From positions 1 to 42,980 of the forward strand of contig CADCML010000020.1 of the NCBI GenBank assembly GCA_902802535.1: 42,980 nucleotides of DNA. Reading direction: 5' to 3'. The translations under genes and the position numbers were made by a program. The notes under the pieces were generated by a model. That model saw only the letters and a list, made by a program, of their open reading frames with translations, had not been told where the DNA came from and searched no databases. Positions 31,701-39,272 of the stretch are shown here, piece by piece. The first letter of the stretch is position 1. The number at the start of each line of letters is the position of its first letter. The stretch comes from an uncultured Bacteroidia bacterium. GTDB taxonomy: Bacteria > Bacteroidota > Bacteroidia > Bacteroidales > F082.

Positions 31701-32857
31701 TTGAAGCTCAGGATGGCCACCACGCGGTGGGAATAGTTTTTGTTGTAGTAACCGTCAACTTTTTTGAAGCCATCAACTAAAGAATAGTCAAGCTTGAAAT
31801 TCACGCTTTTGATGGGCCAATAGTTGATGCCGACAGTGTAATAACTCGTTGGGGCAGAAACATTTGGAAGATAATAAACAACGTGATCTGTAGTGTGAGC
31901 TCCCCAAACGCCAGTTTGCTGTTCGAAATGCTCAAACCTAAGCACAGGCATCAGTTTGTGTTCCTTGCCTTCCTTGCCGAATTGGAAATTGTAGCCGGCC
32001 TCGGCATAGTAACCCAAGCTGTTGAATTTTTTCGGTGCTCCTTCGCCTTCAAAACCTTGATAGCCCGTCGTGCCGCTTAGGTATTCGCCACGAATCACAA
32101 GTTTACCGTCGTTGTATTGCAAACCAGCGGCCCAACGATTGCGAATGCCGTTGTAATCCTCGTCTTTGTAATACTTGCCGTAGTAGTACGAACCGCTCAA
32201 AGTCAGGGCTTTCAGGCCGGGATGGATGTCCAAGCGGCCCACAAGGTCCTTGCGGTTGTTGTTGTCGAGTTGGTTGGCACCGTTACCGTTGAACAGACCG
32301 ATGCTGTAGTCGACGATGCTGAATTTCTGTCCGTTTTGCATTTCAACGGGGAAGAGGCTACCAGTGGCCATGATACCGAGGTCACGACCCAAGGAACCCA
32401 CGCCACAGACATCGCTATAGCCGACGAGTTTCTGGATGCTTTCACCGTAGTCGAAAATCTCAAGGTTGAGAGGGTTGATGGGGTTTTCGATGGAGAACGG
32501 GGTCTTGAACTGGCCGATTTGGATGGCAAACTCATTGCAAACCTTGTACTTCAAGAAAGCGTCAACGAGCATGGGGCTGCGGCTGAAATCGCCTTGAATC
32601 TTGTAAGTCAATCCTTTGAAGAGGTTTCCTTCGACCGAAAGACGCACGCGGCGCATCCTGAAGGTGTTGTCCTTCAATTCGCCTTTGTCGTCAAGGTTGG
32701 CTTGGTACAAGCCTTGCACGAAACCGGAGATTTTGGGCATACGGTCCACCTTGCCTTCAAGGTTGTTCACTTGTTGTTGCAAATTGTCTTGTGCATTGAC
32801 GCACAATGGAATAGCTATTGCCAGCATTCCGATGAAATAACGAAAAATGCGTTTCAT
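31694..32857 (-). CDS. OprP/OprO-type outer-membrane porin
   Basis: A 387-residue porin with signal peptide (MKRIFRYFIGMLAIAIPLCVNAQ, cut after the final Ala) and then a short coiled coil (NLQQQVNNLEGKVDRM). The barrel begins at ISGFVQGLYQANLD and includes RMRRVRLSVEGNLF, QIGQFKTPFSIENP and a C-terminal aromatic end (ILSFKF) recognised by the BAM complex. The family is phosphate-selective in Pseudomonas, but Bacteroidota members have varied anion substrates. Pairing with a YeiH-type protein suggests an oxyanion or sulfonate substrate, by inference only. It heads the three-gene unit and has a palindrome-decorated promoter. Confidence 0.88.
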   Translation of the reverse strand: MKRIFRYFIGMLAIAIPLCVNAQDNLQQQVNNLEGKVDRMPKISGFVQGLYQANLDDKGELKDNTFRMRRVRLSVEGNLFKGLTYKIQGDFSRSPMLVDAFLKYKVCNEFAIQIGQFKTPFSIENPINPLNLEIFDYGESIQKLVGYSDVCGVGSLGRDLGIMATGSLFPVEMQNGQKFSIVDYSIGLFNGNGANQLDNNNRKDLVGRLDIHPGLKALTLSGSYYYGKYYKDEDYNGIRNRWAAGLQYNDGKLVIRGEYLSGTTGYQGFEGEGAPKKFNSLGYYAEAGYNFQFGKEGKEHKLMPVLRFEHFEQQTGVWGAHTTDHVVYYLPNVSAPTSYYTVGINYWPIKSVNFKLDYSLVDGFKKVDGYYNKNYSHRVVAILSFKF

Positions 32858-32920
32858 TTTAGTAAAATTTAATTCGTTTTCAATTCAAATTAACTTCGTT
32901 GAATCTTACGATTTCGGCTG

Positions 32921-32928
32921 CAAAAATA
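32921..32928 (-). promoter_or_regulatory. Putative -7 element (TATTTTTG) for the porin operon
   Basis: Exact TAnnTTTG on the minus strand about 63 bases before the porin ATG. The region where the -33 box should be is occupied by overlapping palindromes (32935-32959). Confidence 0.6.
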
Positions 32929-32934
32929 GTAAAA

Positions 32935-32959
32935 ATACTTATAGTAAGTATATTTACTA
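32935..32959. promoter_or_regulatory. Overlapping palindromes at the porin promoter, operator candidate
   Basis: ATACTTA-TAG-TAAGTAT (32935-32951) has perfect 7-base arms, and TAGTAA-N6-TTACTA (32942-32959) has perfect 6-base arms sharing the same central DNA. They cover the expected -33 region of the porin promoter, where a bound protein could repress or substitute as activator. Confidence 0.6.
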
Positions 32960-32995
32960 ATTATTTTCGATGAAAAAATGTAAATAGGGTAGTCT

Positions 32996-33517
32996 TTAAA
33001 TCCCTAAAAGTTCCGCATGTCGCGTCATTTCCTCAAAAGTAATCTTGAACCACTCCGTGTAAAGCTCGGGATGGAGTAGGAGGTCCTCTTTCAAGTCTTT
33101 GAGGCTCATGTATTTCCAAGATTCCACTTCATCGTGGTTAATGTTGGGTGTTTCATCGCTTTGGCCAATCCAAACGTGGTCGAATTCGTGTTCGGTGAGG
33201 CCTTGTCCGACGGGAGCCTTATATATAAAGGTGTACACCTCGTGCATCTTACAAGTCATGCCCATCTCTTCCATCAGGCGGCGTGAAGTAGCTTCGGCCA
33301 ACGTCTCGCCAGCGCGGGGATGGCTGCAGCAAGTATTGGTCCAAAGGCCGGGGGAGTGGTATTTTGATAATGCACGCTGTTGCATGAGCAGTTCGCCCTT
33401 CGAATTGAAGATAAAGACAGAGAAAGCCCTATGCAAATGCGGTGTCACGTGCGCGGCTTGCTTCTCCATCAGACCGATTTGGCGGTCGTTCTCGTCGACT
33501 AAGACTACATATTCCAT
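32996..33517 (-). CDS. idi: Isopentenyl-diphosphate delta-isomerase, type I
   Basis: Interconverts isopentenyl and dimethylallyl diphosphate. The 173-residue Nudix-fold protein has HLHRAFSVFIFN, the catalytic Cys in WTNTCCSHP (residues 59-66), the Nudix-like RRLMEEMGM, and the acidic TEHEFDHV (Glu109, Glu111) needed for protonation. Length is normal. Its upstream DNA is the outer end of the GxxExxY cassette, and no promoter box is seen, so its original promoter may have been displaced. Confidence 0.94.
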   Translation of the reverse strand: MEYVVLVDENDRQIGLMEKQAAHVTPHLHRAFSVFIFNSKGELLMQQRALSKYHSPGLWTNTCCSHPRAGETLAEATSRRLMEEMGMTCKMHEVYTFIYKAPVGQGLTEHEFDHVWIGQSDETPNINHDEVESWKYMSLKDLKEDLLLHPELYTEWFKITFEEMTRHAELLGI

Positions 33518-33530
33518 TTTTTTTGTTTTT

Positions 33531-34088
33531 TAACTACGGATTACACGGATTTTTACGGATAGTTTGGGTCGGAAATTTTGCAGCTAAAGCTGCGGATTTG
33601 TACAGATGGGCTTTGGCGTGATGTTGGGAAATCGTTTATAGTAAAGACTTTCGCTCCCAAAATTCAATAACATGCCTAACTTCATACCTGTTGCGTGAAT
33701 GTAATTGATAACTTGGGCTTCGTGTTCAGGAAGAATAGTTGATACCGCTTTCAATTCGACTATGATTTTGCCATAACAGAAAAGATCTGCGATATAATAC
33801 TGATTCAGCAGAACATCTTTGTATTTGATTTGTATCTTGTGTTGAGGAATAAAAGGGATGTTACGTTTTGTCATTTCCACCTCTAAAGCTTCTTGATATA
33901 CGGACTCAAGAAATCCCATGCCGAGCGTTCTATGGACCTCCATGGCTGCACCAATAATGCTATATGTTTCTTTTCCATATATAAACTGATTCGTTTCCAT
34001 CTATTATCTAGCCATCTGTACCAATCGGACGCTTGCGTCCCAAAAATTTCTGTCAAAAATCAGTAAAATCTGTGTAATCTGTAGTTTA
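33531..34088. mobile_element. Inverted-repeat cassette carrying a GxxExxY gene
   Basis: The left end (33531 onward) reads AACTACGGATTACACGGATT; the right end, read on the minus strand from about 34087, gives AACTACAGATTACACAGATT, with similarity continuing to a shared GAAATTTT. Inside each end is a perfect hairpin: GCAGCT-AA-AGCTGC at 33580-33593 and GGACGC-TT-GCGTCC at 34027-34040. The only gene between them is GxxExxY, and no transposase is present. The symmetry suggests a non-autonomous mobile unit. No clear target-site duplication was found. Confidence 0.65.
33584..34000 (-). CDS. GxxExxY protein (PD-(D/E)XK-like family)
   Basis: A 138-residue member of the GxxExxY family, named for the motif seen here as Gly29-x2-Glu32-x2-Tyr35 in GMGFLESVY. 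A later ADLFCYGKIIVELKA segment supplies the D...ExK pattern of PD-(D/E)XK folds, though nuclease activity is not established for the family. Such genes are scattered in many copies across some genomes. Its TAG stop lies inside the left hairpin, so the last residues (NPQL) are part of the cassette end. The function is unknown. Confidence 0.87.
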   Translation of the reverse strand: METNQFIYGKETYSIIGAAMEVHRTLGMGFLESVYQEALEVEMTKRNIPFIPQHKIQIKYKDVLLNQYYIADLFCYGKIIVELKAVSTILPEHEAQVINYIHATGMKLGMLLNFGSESLYYKRFPNITPKPICTNPQL

Positions 34089-34094
34089 ATAAAA

Positions 34095-35165
34095 CTATAC
34101 ATTGAATCTAATATTCAGAATATCCCCATCCTGCACAACGTATGTCTTCCCCTCCACACGGAACTTGCCCGCTTCCTTCACAGCAGCCTCCGAACCATAT
34201 TGCAAGAAGTCCTCAGTGCTCATCACCTCGGCACGGATGAAGCCACGTTGCAAGTCGCTGTGGATGGCTCCGGCAGCGATGGGGGCGGTGTCGCCCACGT
34301 GGATAGTCCAAGCGCGGGTTTCGTCGGGACCGGTGGTGAAGAACGAATGTAGGTTCAAGGTGTGGTAGGCGGTGCGGACGAGCTTGTTCACGCCGGGTTC
34401 GGTCAGGCCGGCATCTTCCATGAAGAGTTGGCGGTCGTCGGCATCGAGTTCGGCGATTTCGGCCTCTAATTTGCCAGCGATAATGAGCATATCCTGTCCT
34501 TCCTTTAAGGCGGCTTTCACGGCATCGGAGTATTTGTTGCCCGTGGTGGCGGATTCGTCATCCACGTTGCAGACATAAATCATGGGCTTGGCCGTAAGCA
34601 ACTGAATATCTTGCACATATTTCTTGTCTTCCTCGGCCACCTTGGCGTCGCGGGCGTTGCCGAAGTTCTCCAAGGTTTCCTTGTAGACTGTAAGCACATC
34701 GAAGGCTTTCTTGAAGTCTTTCTCGCCGTTTTTGAGCATTTTCTGGGTGCGTTCCAATTTTCGGGTCACCAAATCCAAGTCGCGGACTTGCAGCTCAAAG
34801 TCAACGAGTTCCATGTCGCGAACAGGGTCGATGCTGCCCTCGCTGTGGGGGATGTTGGGGTCGTCGAAGCAACGCAGCACGTGGATGAGGGCATCCATCG
34901 TCTGCACCTCGGCGAGGAGCTTGTTGCCCACGCCCTGACCGCCTTTGCTCAGTCCGGGCAGGTCGACGATTTCGACCGTGGCGGGCACGATACGCTTCGA
35001 GTGGGAGATGTTGTCGATGAGTTTCAGCCGCTCATCCACTACCTCGCACATGCCGATGTTCGATTTCGAGGCAAAACCGATTTCTGCCTTAGTGTTTGAT
35101 ATACAATTGAATATAGTCGTCTTTCCAACGCTTGAAAGACCGATGATTCCGCAATTGAGTGCCAT
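34095..35165 (-). CDS. ychF: YchF-family GTP/ATPase, divergent
   Basis: OLA-family ATPase that binds ribosomes and is linked to stress responses. The start at 35165 (MALNCGIIGL) gives 356 residues. The family outline is clear: GIIGLSSVGKTTIFN, VDLPGLSKGG, ALIHVLRCFDD, the NVDD-type specificity motif and a C-terminal TGS domain ending GDILNIRFNV. Oddly, the P-loop reads GLSSVGKT instead of GLPNVGKS, the conserved NFPFCTIEPN region is replaced by the shorter IGFASKSN, and the G3 loop is a few residues short. It may be a Bacteroidota-specific subfamily or a paralogue. The -7 box is only five bases from the ATG. Confidence 0.88.
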   Translation of the reverse strand: MALNCGIIGLSSVGKTTIFNCISNTKAEIGFASKSNIGMCEVVDERLKLIDNISHSKRIVPATVEIVDLPGLSKGGQGVGNKLLAEVQTMDALIHVLRCFDDPNIPHSEGSIDPVRDMELVDFELQVRDLDLVTRKLERTQKMLKNGEKDFKKAFDVLTVYKETLENFGNARDAKVAEEDKKYVQDIQLLTAKPMIYVCNVDDESATTGNKYSDAVKAALKEGQDMLIIAGKLEAEIAELDADDRQLFMEDAGLTEPGVNKLVRTAYHTLNLHSFFTTGPDETRAWTIHVGDTAPIAAGAIHSDLQRGFIRAEVMSTEDFLQYGSEAAVKEAGKFRVEGKTYVVQDGDILNIRFNV

Positions 35166-35169
35166 AGCG

Positions 35170-35177
35170 CAAAGATA
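35170..35177 (-). promoter_or_regulatory. Putative -7 element (TATCTTTG) for ychF, leaderless layout
   Basis: Exact TAnnTTTG five bases before the ychF ATG. Transcription would begin at or within a few bases of the start codon. It abuts the T-run of the upstream terminator. Confidence 0.65.
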
Positions 35178-35178
35178 C

Positions 35179-35228
35179 AAAAAAGAAGTTGTTTTTGAAT
35201 TGCCTGCAACAATTTCAAAAACAACTTC
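35179..35228 (-). terminator. Intrinsic terminator after the lipoprotein gene
   Basis: Perfect 15-base arms (35185-35199 and 35214-35228, GAAGTTGTTTTTGAA and its complement) enclose a 14-base loop. In the minus direction the stem is followed by TTTTTT, 22 bases after the lipoprotein stop. The T-run almost touches the ychF -7 box. Confidence 0.85.
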
Positions 35229-35250
35229 GAAAAAATCGGTCGTACAACCG

Positions 35251-35853
35251 TTAATTTCTGAAATTCACAAAATTGGCATTGTCAACGCCGAGGTCGAAGC
35301 GGCCACCGGTCACGTCGATGCGGGTGCCGTCGGGCGTGAAGGCACGGAATTGGAACTTGCCTGAGACCACCACTTCCGCATCGGTCTTGTCAACTATGAC
35401 TTGTTGCACCTTCTCGAATTTGATGTAGCCACTGTATATGCTATCAATTTCGGGCGGATAATAGCCTTCAAATTCCACATTGCAACTCGTTGGGGTTGTG
35501 CCGATTTCGAAGGTCTTTCCATTGAGGGCGAGGAGGCTGTGATAGTCTTCCAGATGATAGGTGGTGTCAATCGGAAGGTTGAAAACCATGTTGAAGTTGC
35601 TGCCGTCTTTCCATCCGTAGAGGGTCATTGTCAGGTTGTCGCGGTCGGCAACGAGGTAGAAAGGACGGTCATATTGGTTGCAGAAAAACACATCTTGGTT
35701 GATATAGGCACCGAAAGTGTTGTAGCCCATTTCGGAATAGATGGGCAGACCCGGAAAGTCGGGGTCGCTGATGTATTGCGTTTCCTTAAAGTCTGATTTT
35801 GAGCAGGCTGTCATGGCGAGGAGTGCCGCTGCAATGATAAGGTATTTTTTCAT
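35251..35853 (-). CDS. Hypothetical lipoprotein
   Basis: A 200-residue protein with a lipoprotein signal: MKKYLIIAAALL then the lipobox AMTAC. The mature part is rich in aromatic and acidic residues and predicted beta-strands (for example MTLYGWKDGSNF and GRFDLGVDNANF). I do not recognise a family. It begins six bases after the outer-membrane barrel gene on the same strand, so the two are cotranscribed and may act together at the outer membrane. A strong terminator follows. Confidence 0.75.
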   Translation of the reverse strand: MKKYLIIAAALLAMTACSKSDFKETQYISDPDFPGLPIYSEMGYNTFGAYINQDVFFCNQYDRPFYLVADRDNLTMTLYGWKDGSNFNMVFNLPIDTTYHLEDYHSLLALNGKTFEIGTTPTSCNVEFEGYYPPEIDSIYSGYIKFEKVQQVIVDKTDAEVVVSGKFQFRAFTPDGTRIDVTGGRFDLGVDNANFVNFRN

Positions 35854-35859
35854 GGCTGG

Positions 35860-36663
35860 TTATTTTAAAGGGATGAGTAATTCGACTTGCAATTTGCTTC
35901 CGGCAAACTTGGGTTTGGTGGGCAACATGCCGGTGGAGCCGCTGATTTCAAAAAGGTGGACGAGCCAGTTGAAGCCCACGCCGATGCCGCTTCTGTCGCC
36001 CACTTGGAAACCGGCACCGAAATAAGTGGAGGCGTTCATCGGGTCAGGATTGGCGTAGTGTGAGGTGACTTGCGCGGTGTAGGGTGCCATGCCGTCCTTA
36101 TTGAGGAAATTCACCTTGTTGCGGTTACCGACGAGGAAATCGAGGTCGGCTTCGGCGGCAAGGTACATCCTGAAGGTTTCAAGGCCCGACTTGAAGTAAT
36201 AGCGCAGTTCAATCGGGATGCCGAGGTAGTGGGAGTGCTGCTCGATGCCTTTCACGCGGAGGTATTCCAACTGTTGGTCGTTGTCGACTTGGAAGTAGTA
36301 CCATTCTTTGTCAACGTAGTCTGCAGGGTGGAATTTCTCTTCGGCTTGCTTGTAGCCGATGCGCTTGTAGTTGAAGCCGTATTGCAGGCCCGTGCGCAAT
36401 GACCAATGGTAATCGGGACTGACGATTTCGTAGCGGAACGAGCCTTGCCAGGTCCTCATTCGGCTATTGACATTGATGTAAGCGCCCCAGCCACCCGTTG
36501 GCCTGAAGGGTTCGAGGTTGGGCGAGAGGTGTGCGGTGAATTTCGGCCCCACTTCCACATAAAGGTTGTGGTGCCATCCGTTTTTCGGCTCCGTTTCTTG
36601 AGCCGTTGCTGCCGTGGCTGTCAGTAGGAGCAGGCACGACCAAAGGAAAATCTTTTTTCGCAT
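35860..36663 (-). CDS. Outer-membrane beta-barrel protein
   Basis: The start at 36663 (MRKKIFLWSCLLLLTATAATAQ) gives a signal peptide and 267 residues. The mature chain shows amphipathic beta-strands with many Tyr and Trp (YVEVGPKFTAHL, WSLRTGLQYGFNYKR, HYLGIPIELRYYFKSG, GFQVGDRSGIGVGFNW), the pattern of PorT/OmpW-like small barrels. No specific family is assigned. A TAATTTTG box lies upstream, and the lipoprotein gene follows after six bases. Confidence 0.75.
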   Translation of the reverse strand: MRKKIFLWSCLLLLTATAATAQETEPKNGWHHNLYVEVGPKFTAHLSPNLEPFRPTGGWGAYINVNSRMRTWQGSFRYEIVSPDYHWSLRTGLQYGFNYKRIGYKQAEEKFHPADYVDKEWYYFQVDNDQQLEYLRVKGIEQHSHYLGIPIELRYYFKSGLETFRMYLAAEADLDFLVGNRNKVNFLNKDGMAPYTAQVTSHYANPDPMNASTYFGAGFQVGDRSGIGVGFNWLVHLFEISGSTGMLPTKPKFAGSKLQVELLIPLK

Positions 36664-36689
36664 GGTAAAAACATTTTGGTTTGACAAGG

Positions 36690-36697
36690 CAAAATTA
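36690..36697 (-). promoter_or_regulatory. Putative -7 element (TAATTTTG) for the barrel/lipoprotein operon
   Basis: Exact TAnnTTTG on the minus strand, 27 bases before the ATG at 36663. Confidence 0.55.
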
Positions 36698-36734
36698 CGA
36701 CTTCTGCACATCGTCCCGACGGCTTGTCAAGGCC

Positions 36735-36817
36735 TTACAAACTTTTTCGGAAAGTTAGTGTTGAAAATCAAGGAGTTGTTGGTTTGGATTACAAACTTTT
36801 TCGGTCGGATTACAAAC
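36735..36817 (+). repeat. Spaced direct repeats TTACAAACTTTTTCGG
   Basis: Two identical 16-base copies at 36735-36750 and 36789-36804, plus a partial TTACAAAC at 36810-36817. They fill the 160-base gap between the PrsW-like gene and the barrel gene. They are too widely spaced for a simple tandem repeat. Confidence 0.75.
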
Positions 36818-36823
36818 GGAAAC

Positions 36824-37618
36824 CTACCATTTGTTGCCCGCATTCCAATCAATCCGTTTGTATTCTGAGTCGAAATCCGTGTCGCGGTGTTCGAATATTG
36901 AGCCGTGGCTGAAGGCGCTGGCTTCGGCTTGCCTCCGCGAGTTTTCCTGTTGCTTGTTGATATACCTCAGGCCGAGTTTCCACAGTTTGATGTCGCCCCA
37001 AAGGAAAACGATGTAGATGATGCCGCCGACAATAGGCAAGACGCTGGCCACCATCAGCAGCCAGTCGAACAGGCCGTGGGCAAGCATCGACAACAGCAGT
37101 CCCGACAAGAGGAGTCTGCTGCGTTTTTCGGGATGGAATTTGGCCAACGAGAGGAAATAGCCCATCACCACGCCGAAGAGGAAATGGCCTGGCACCGATA
37201 GCAAGGCACGAACTACGCCTGTTTGGAAACCGTATTCGAAAACGTATCCGATGTTCTCCACGCAGGCGAAACCAAGACCGATGAAGGAGGCATAGACGAT
37301 GCCGTCGAAGTATTCGTCGAAGTTCTTGTCGCGCCAAATGAAAATCATGAAAATGAGAAACTTGGAAAACTCTTCGGGTATTCCAGCCTCCAAAAAGGCA
37401 GTGAAAAACACGGTGTTGGCGATGAACGTGTCGCCCAGCACACCATCGATGCCCGTGACGATGAGGATGTCCAAAGGAATGGCCATCATGCCGCCGATGA
37501 AGGCTTTCGCAAGCGTTTTGATGGGTTCTTTTTGGTATTTGTCCTGACGGTAGATGTAAATCATTAGAACGATGACAGGCAGGACGGCGATGCCGAAGAG
37601 GATGAGATAATTGATCAT
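36824..37618 (-). CDS. PrsW-like intramembrane metalloprotease
   Basis: A 264-residue protein from the ATG at 37618, with about seven hydrophobic segments. It shows the PrsW/abortive-infection (CPBP-like) pattern: a glutamate pair in [34 protein letters not shown], and a histidine in [14 protein letters not shown] with a later HGLFDWLL. PrsW cleaves anti-sigma factors in Bacillus; the target here is unknown. The C-terminal tail (about 215-264) is hydrophilic and cytosolic. It is transcribed divergently from guaA. Confidence 0.85.
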   Translation of the reverse strand: MINYLILFGIAVLPVIVLMIYIYRQDKYQKEPIKTLAKAFIGGMMAIPLDILIVTGIDGVLGDTFIANTVFFTAFLEAGIPEEFSKFLIFMIFIWRDKNFDEYFDGIVYASFIGLGFACVENIGYVFEYGFQTGVVRALLSVPGHFLFGVVMGYFLSLAKFHPEKRSRLLLSGLLLSMLAHGLFDWLLMVASVLPIVGGIIYIVFLWGDIKLWKLGLRYINKQQENSRRQAEASAFSHGSIFEHRDTDFDSEYKRIDWNAGNKW

Positions 37619-37635
37619 ACTGTGATTCTTTTCCG

Positions 37636-37643
37636 CAAAAATA
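37636..37643 (-). promoter_or_regulatory. Putative -7 element (TATTTTTG) for the PrsW-like gene
   Basis: Exact TAnnTTTG on the minus strand, 17 bases before the ATG at 37618. Confidence 0.6.
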
Positions 37644-37665
37644 CGGTTTATCCGTGAAAAAAGAC

Positions 37666-37673
37666 TATTTTTG
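37666..37673 (+). promoter_or_regulatory. Putative -7 element (TATTTTTG) for guaA
   Basis: Exact TAnnTTTG 16 bases before the guaA ATG at 37690. It rules against an in-frame GTG at 37654, which lies upstream of the promoter. Confidence 0.65.
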
Positions 37674-37689
37674 CGCAAAATTTTCTTTT

Positions 37690-39264
37690 ATGCAAGAAAT
37701 GATTCTCATTCTCGACTTTGGCTCGCAGGTCACACAGCTCATCGGACGCCGCCTTCGCGAGCTGAATGTGTATTGCGAAATCCATCCGTTCAATAAGATT
37801 CCGACGCTGGGCGACCATGTCAAAGGCGTGATTCTCAGTGGTAGTCCGTTCTCGGTGCGCGACGCAAATGCTCCCATCGTCGATTTGTCTGACATCAAGG
37901 GCAAACTTCCGTTATTGGGCATTTGCTATGGTGCGCAGTTCATCTCGCAGCATTTCGGTGGCGAGGTCAACGGCTCGATTGCCCGCGAATATGGCCGCGC
38001 CATGCTGACTGTCGTCGACGAGCAATGCCCGTTGTTTGAAGGCGTGAGCAAGACGAGCCAAGTGTGGATGAGCCACGGCGACACAATTGCAAAATTGCCT
38101 GAAGGAGCGCGAATTATCGCCTCGACTGAAGATGTGGAGAACGCCGCTTACAAGATAGAAGGGGAGGAGACCTACGCCGTGCAGTTCCATCCCGAGGTAT
38201 TCCACACCAAGGAAGGCTCTCGGATGCTGGCCAATTTTGCGCTGGGCATTTGCGGCTGCAAGGGCGACTGGACACCGGATTCGTTCATCGATAATACGGT
38301 GGCGAGCCTGAAACAGCAGCTGGGCGACGACAAGGTCATCCTCGGGCTTTCGGGCGGCGTGGACAGTACCGTGGCTGCCGTGTTGCTCAACAAGGCAATA
38401 GGGAAGAACCTGACTTGTATCTTCGTCGATAACGGATTGCTTCGCAAGAACGAGTTTGAGGAAGTCCTCGATTCCTATAAGGAGATGGGCCTCAACGTGA
38501 TAGGTGTCCATTCTGGGCATTTGTTCCTCGAAAAACTGAAAGGTGTCACCGACCCCGAGGCCAAGCGCAAGGCCATCGGATCCACTTTCATCGACGTGTT
38601 CGATGCTGAGGCACAGAAGATTAAAGGGGCACGTTGGCTCGCCCAAGGCACCATCTATCCCGATGTCATCGAGAGCGTGAGCGTCAACGGGCCGAGTTGC
38701 AAAATCAAGTCGCACCACAACGTAGGCGGACTGCCCGAGAAGATGAACCTGAAGATTGTGGAGCCATTACGTTCCCTCTTCAAGGATGAGGTGCGCCGCG
38801 TGGGTCGAGCCTTGGGCATCAAGCGCGAACTGATTGGCCGTCATCCTTTCCCCGGACCGAGCCTCGGCATCCGAATTTTGGGCGAAGTGACGGAAGAGAA
38901 GCTCCACATCCTCCGCGAGGCCGACGACATCTTCATCAAGGGCTTGCGCAATTGGCCTTGCGAGTTGCCAAGCGCTTCGTATCCCAATGAAATGGCCGAC
39001 AACCTATACGACAGCATCTGGCAGGCAGGCACGATTCTGTTGCCGGTGAAGTCGGTCGGCGTGATGGGCGACGAACGCAGCTATGAATACACCATCGCCC
39101 TCCGTGCAGTCATCTCCACCGATGGCATGACCGCCGACTGGGTGCATCTGCCCTACGAGTTCATGGCCAAAGTGTCGAATGACATTATTAATAAGGTAAA
39201 GGGCGTGAACCGCGTGTGCTACGACATCTCGTCGAAACCGCCGGCGACGATTGAATGGGAATAA
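37690..39264 (+). CDS. guaA: GMP synthase (glutamine-hydrolysing)
   Basis: Converts XMP, ATP and glutamine to GMP. The 524-residue protein starts [13 protein letters not shown] at 37690; the ATG at 37699 is an alternative. The class I amidotransferase domain has the nucleophile Cys79 in LGICYGAQ and the His-Glu pair in FHPEVFHT. The ATP pyrophosphatase domain has GLSGGVDST and the XMP-binding [11 protein letters not shown] and [13 protein letters not shown] segments, and the dimerisation domain ends [12 protein letters not shown]. Everything is intact. It is followed after nine bases by the LysM/PBP gene. Confidence 0.96.
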   Translation: MQEMILILDFGSQVTQLIGRRLRELNVYCEIHPFNKIPTLGDHVKGVILSGSPFSVRDANAPIVDLSDIKGKLPLLGICYGAQFISQHFGGEVNGSIAREYGRAMLTVVDEQCPLFEGVSKTSQVWMSHGDTIAKLPEGARIIASTEDVENAAYKIEGEETYAVQFHPEVFHTKEGSRMLANFALGICGCKGDWTPDSFIDNTVASLKQQLGDDKVILGLSGGVDSTVAAVLLNKAIGKNLTCIFVDNGLLRKNEFEEVLDSYKEMGLNVIGVHSGHLFLEKLKGVTDPEAKRKAIGSTFIDVFDAEAQKIKGARWLAQGTIYPDVIESVSVNGPSCKIKSHHNVGGLPEKMNLKIVEPLRSLFKDEVRRVGRALGIKRELIGRHPFPGPSLGIRILGEVTEEKLHILREADDIFIKGLRNWPCELPSASYPNEMADNLYDSIWQAGTILLPVKSVGVMGDERSYEYTIALRAVISTDGMTADWVHLPYEFMAKVSNDIINKVKGVNRVCYDISSKPPATIEWE

Positions 39265-39272
39265 TATTGTAA

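Noticed and set aside
33580-33593. GCAGCT-AA-AGCTGC as an intrinsic terminator of the GxxExxY gene.
   Set aside because: No T-run follows in the minus direction; its symmetry with the hairpin at the other cassette end suggests a role as an element end.
37654-37689. GTG at 37654 as guaA start.
   Set aside because: The TATTTTTG promoter box lies inside this extension, and known GuaA proteins start near the 37690 ATG.
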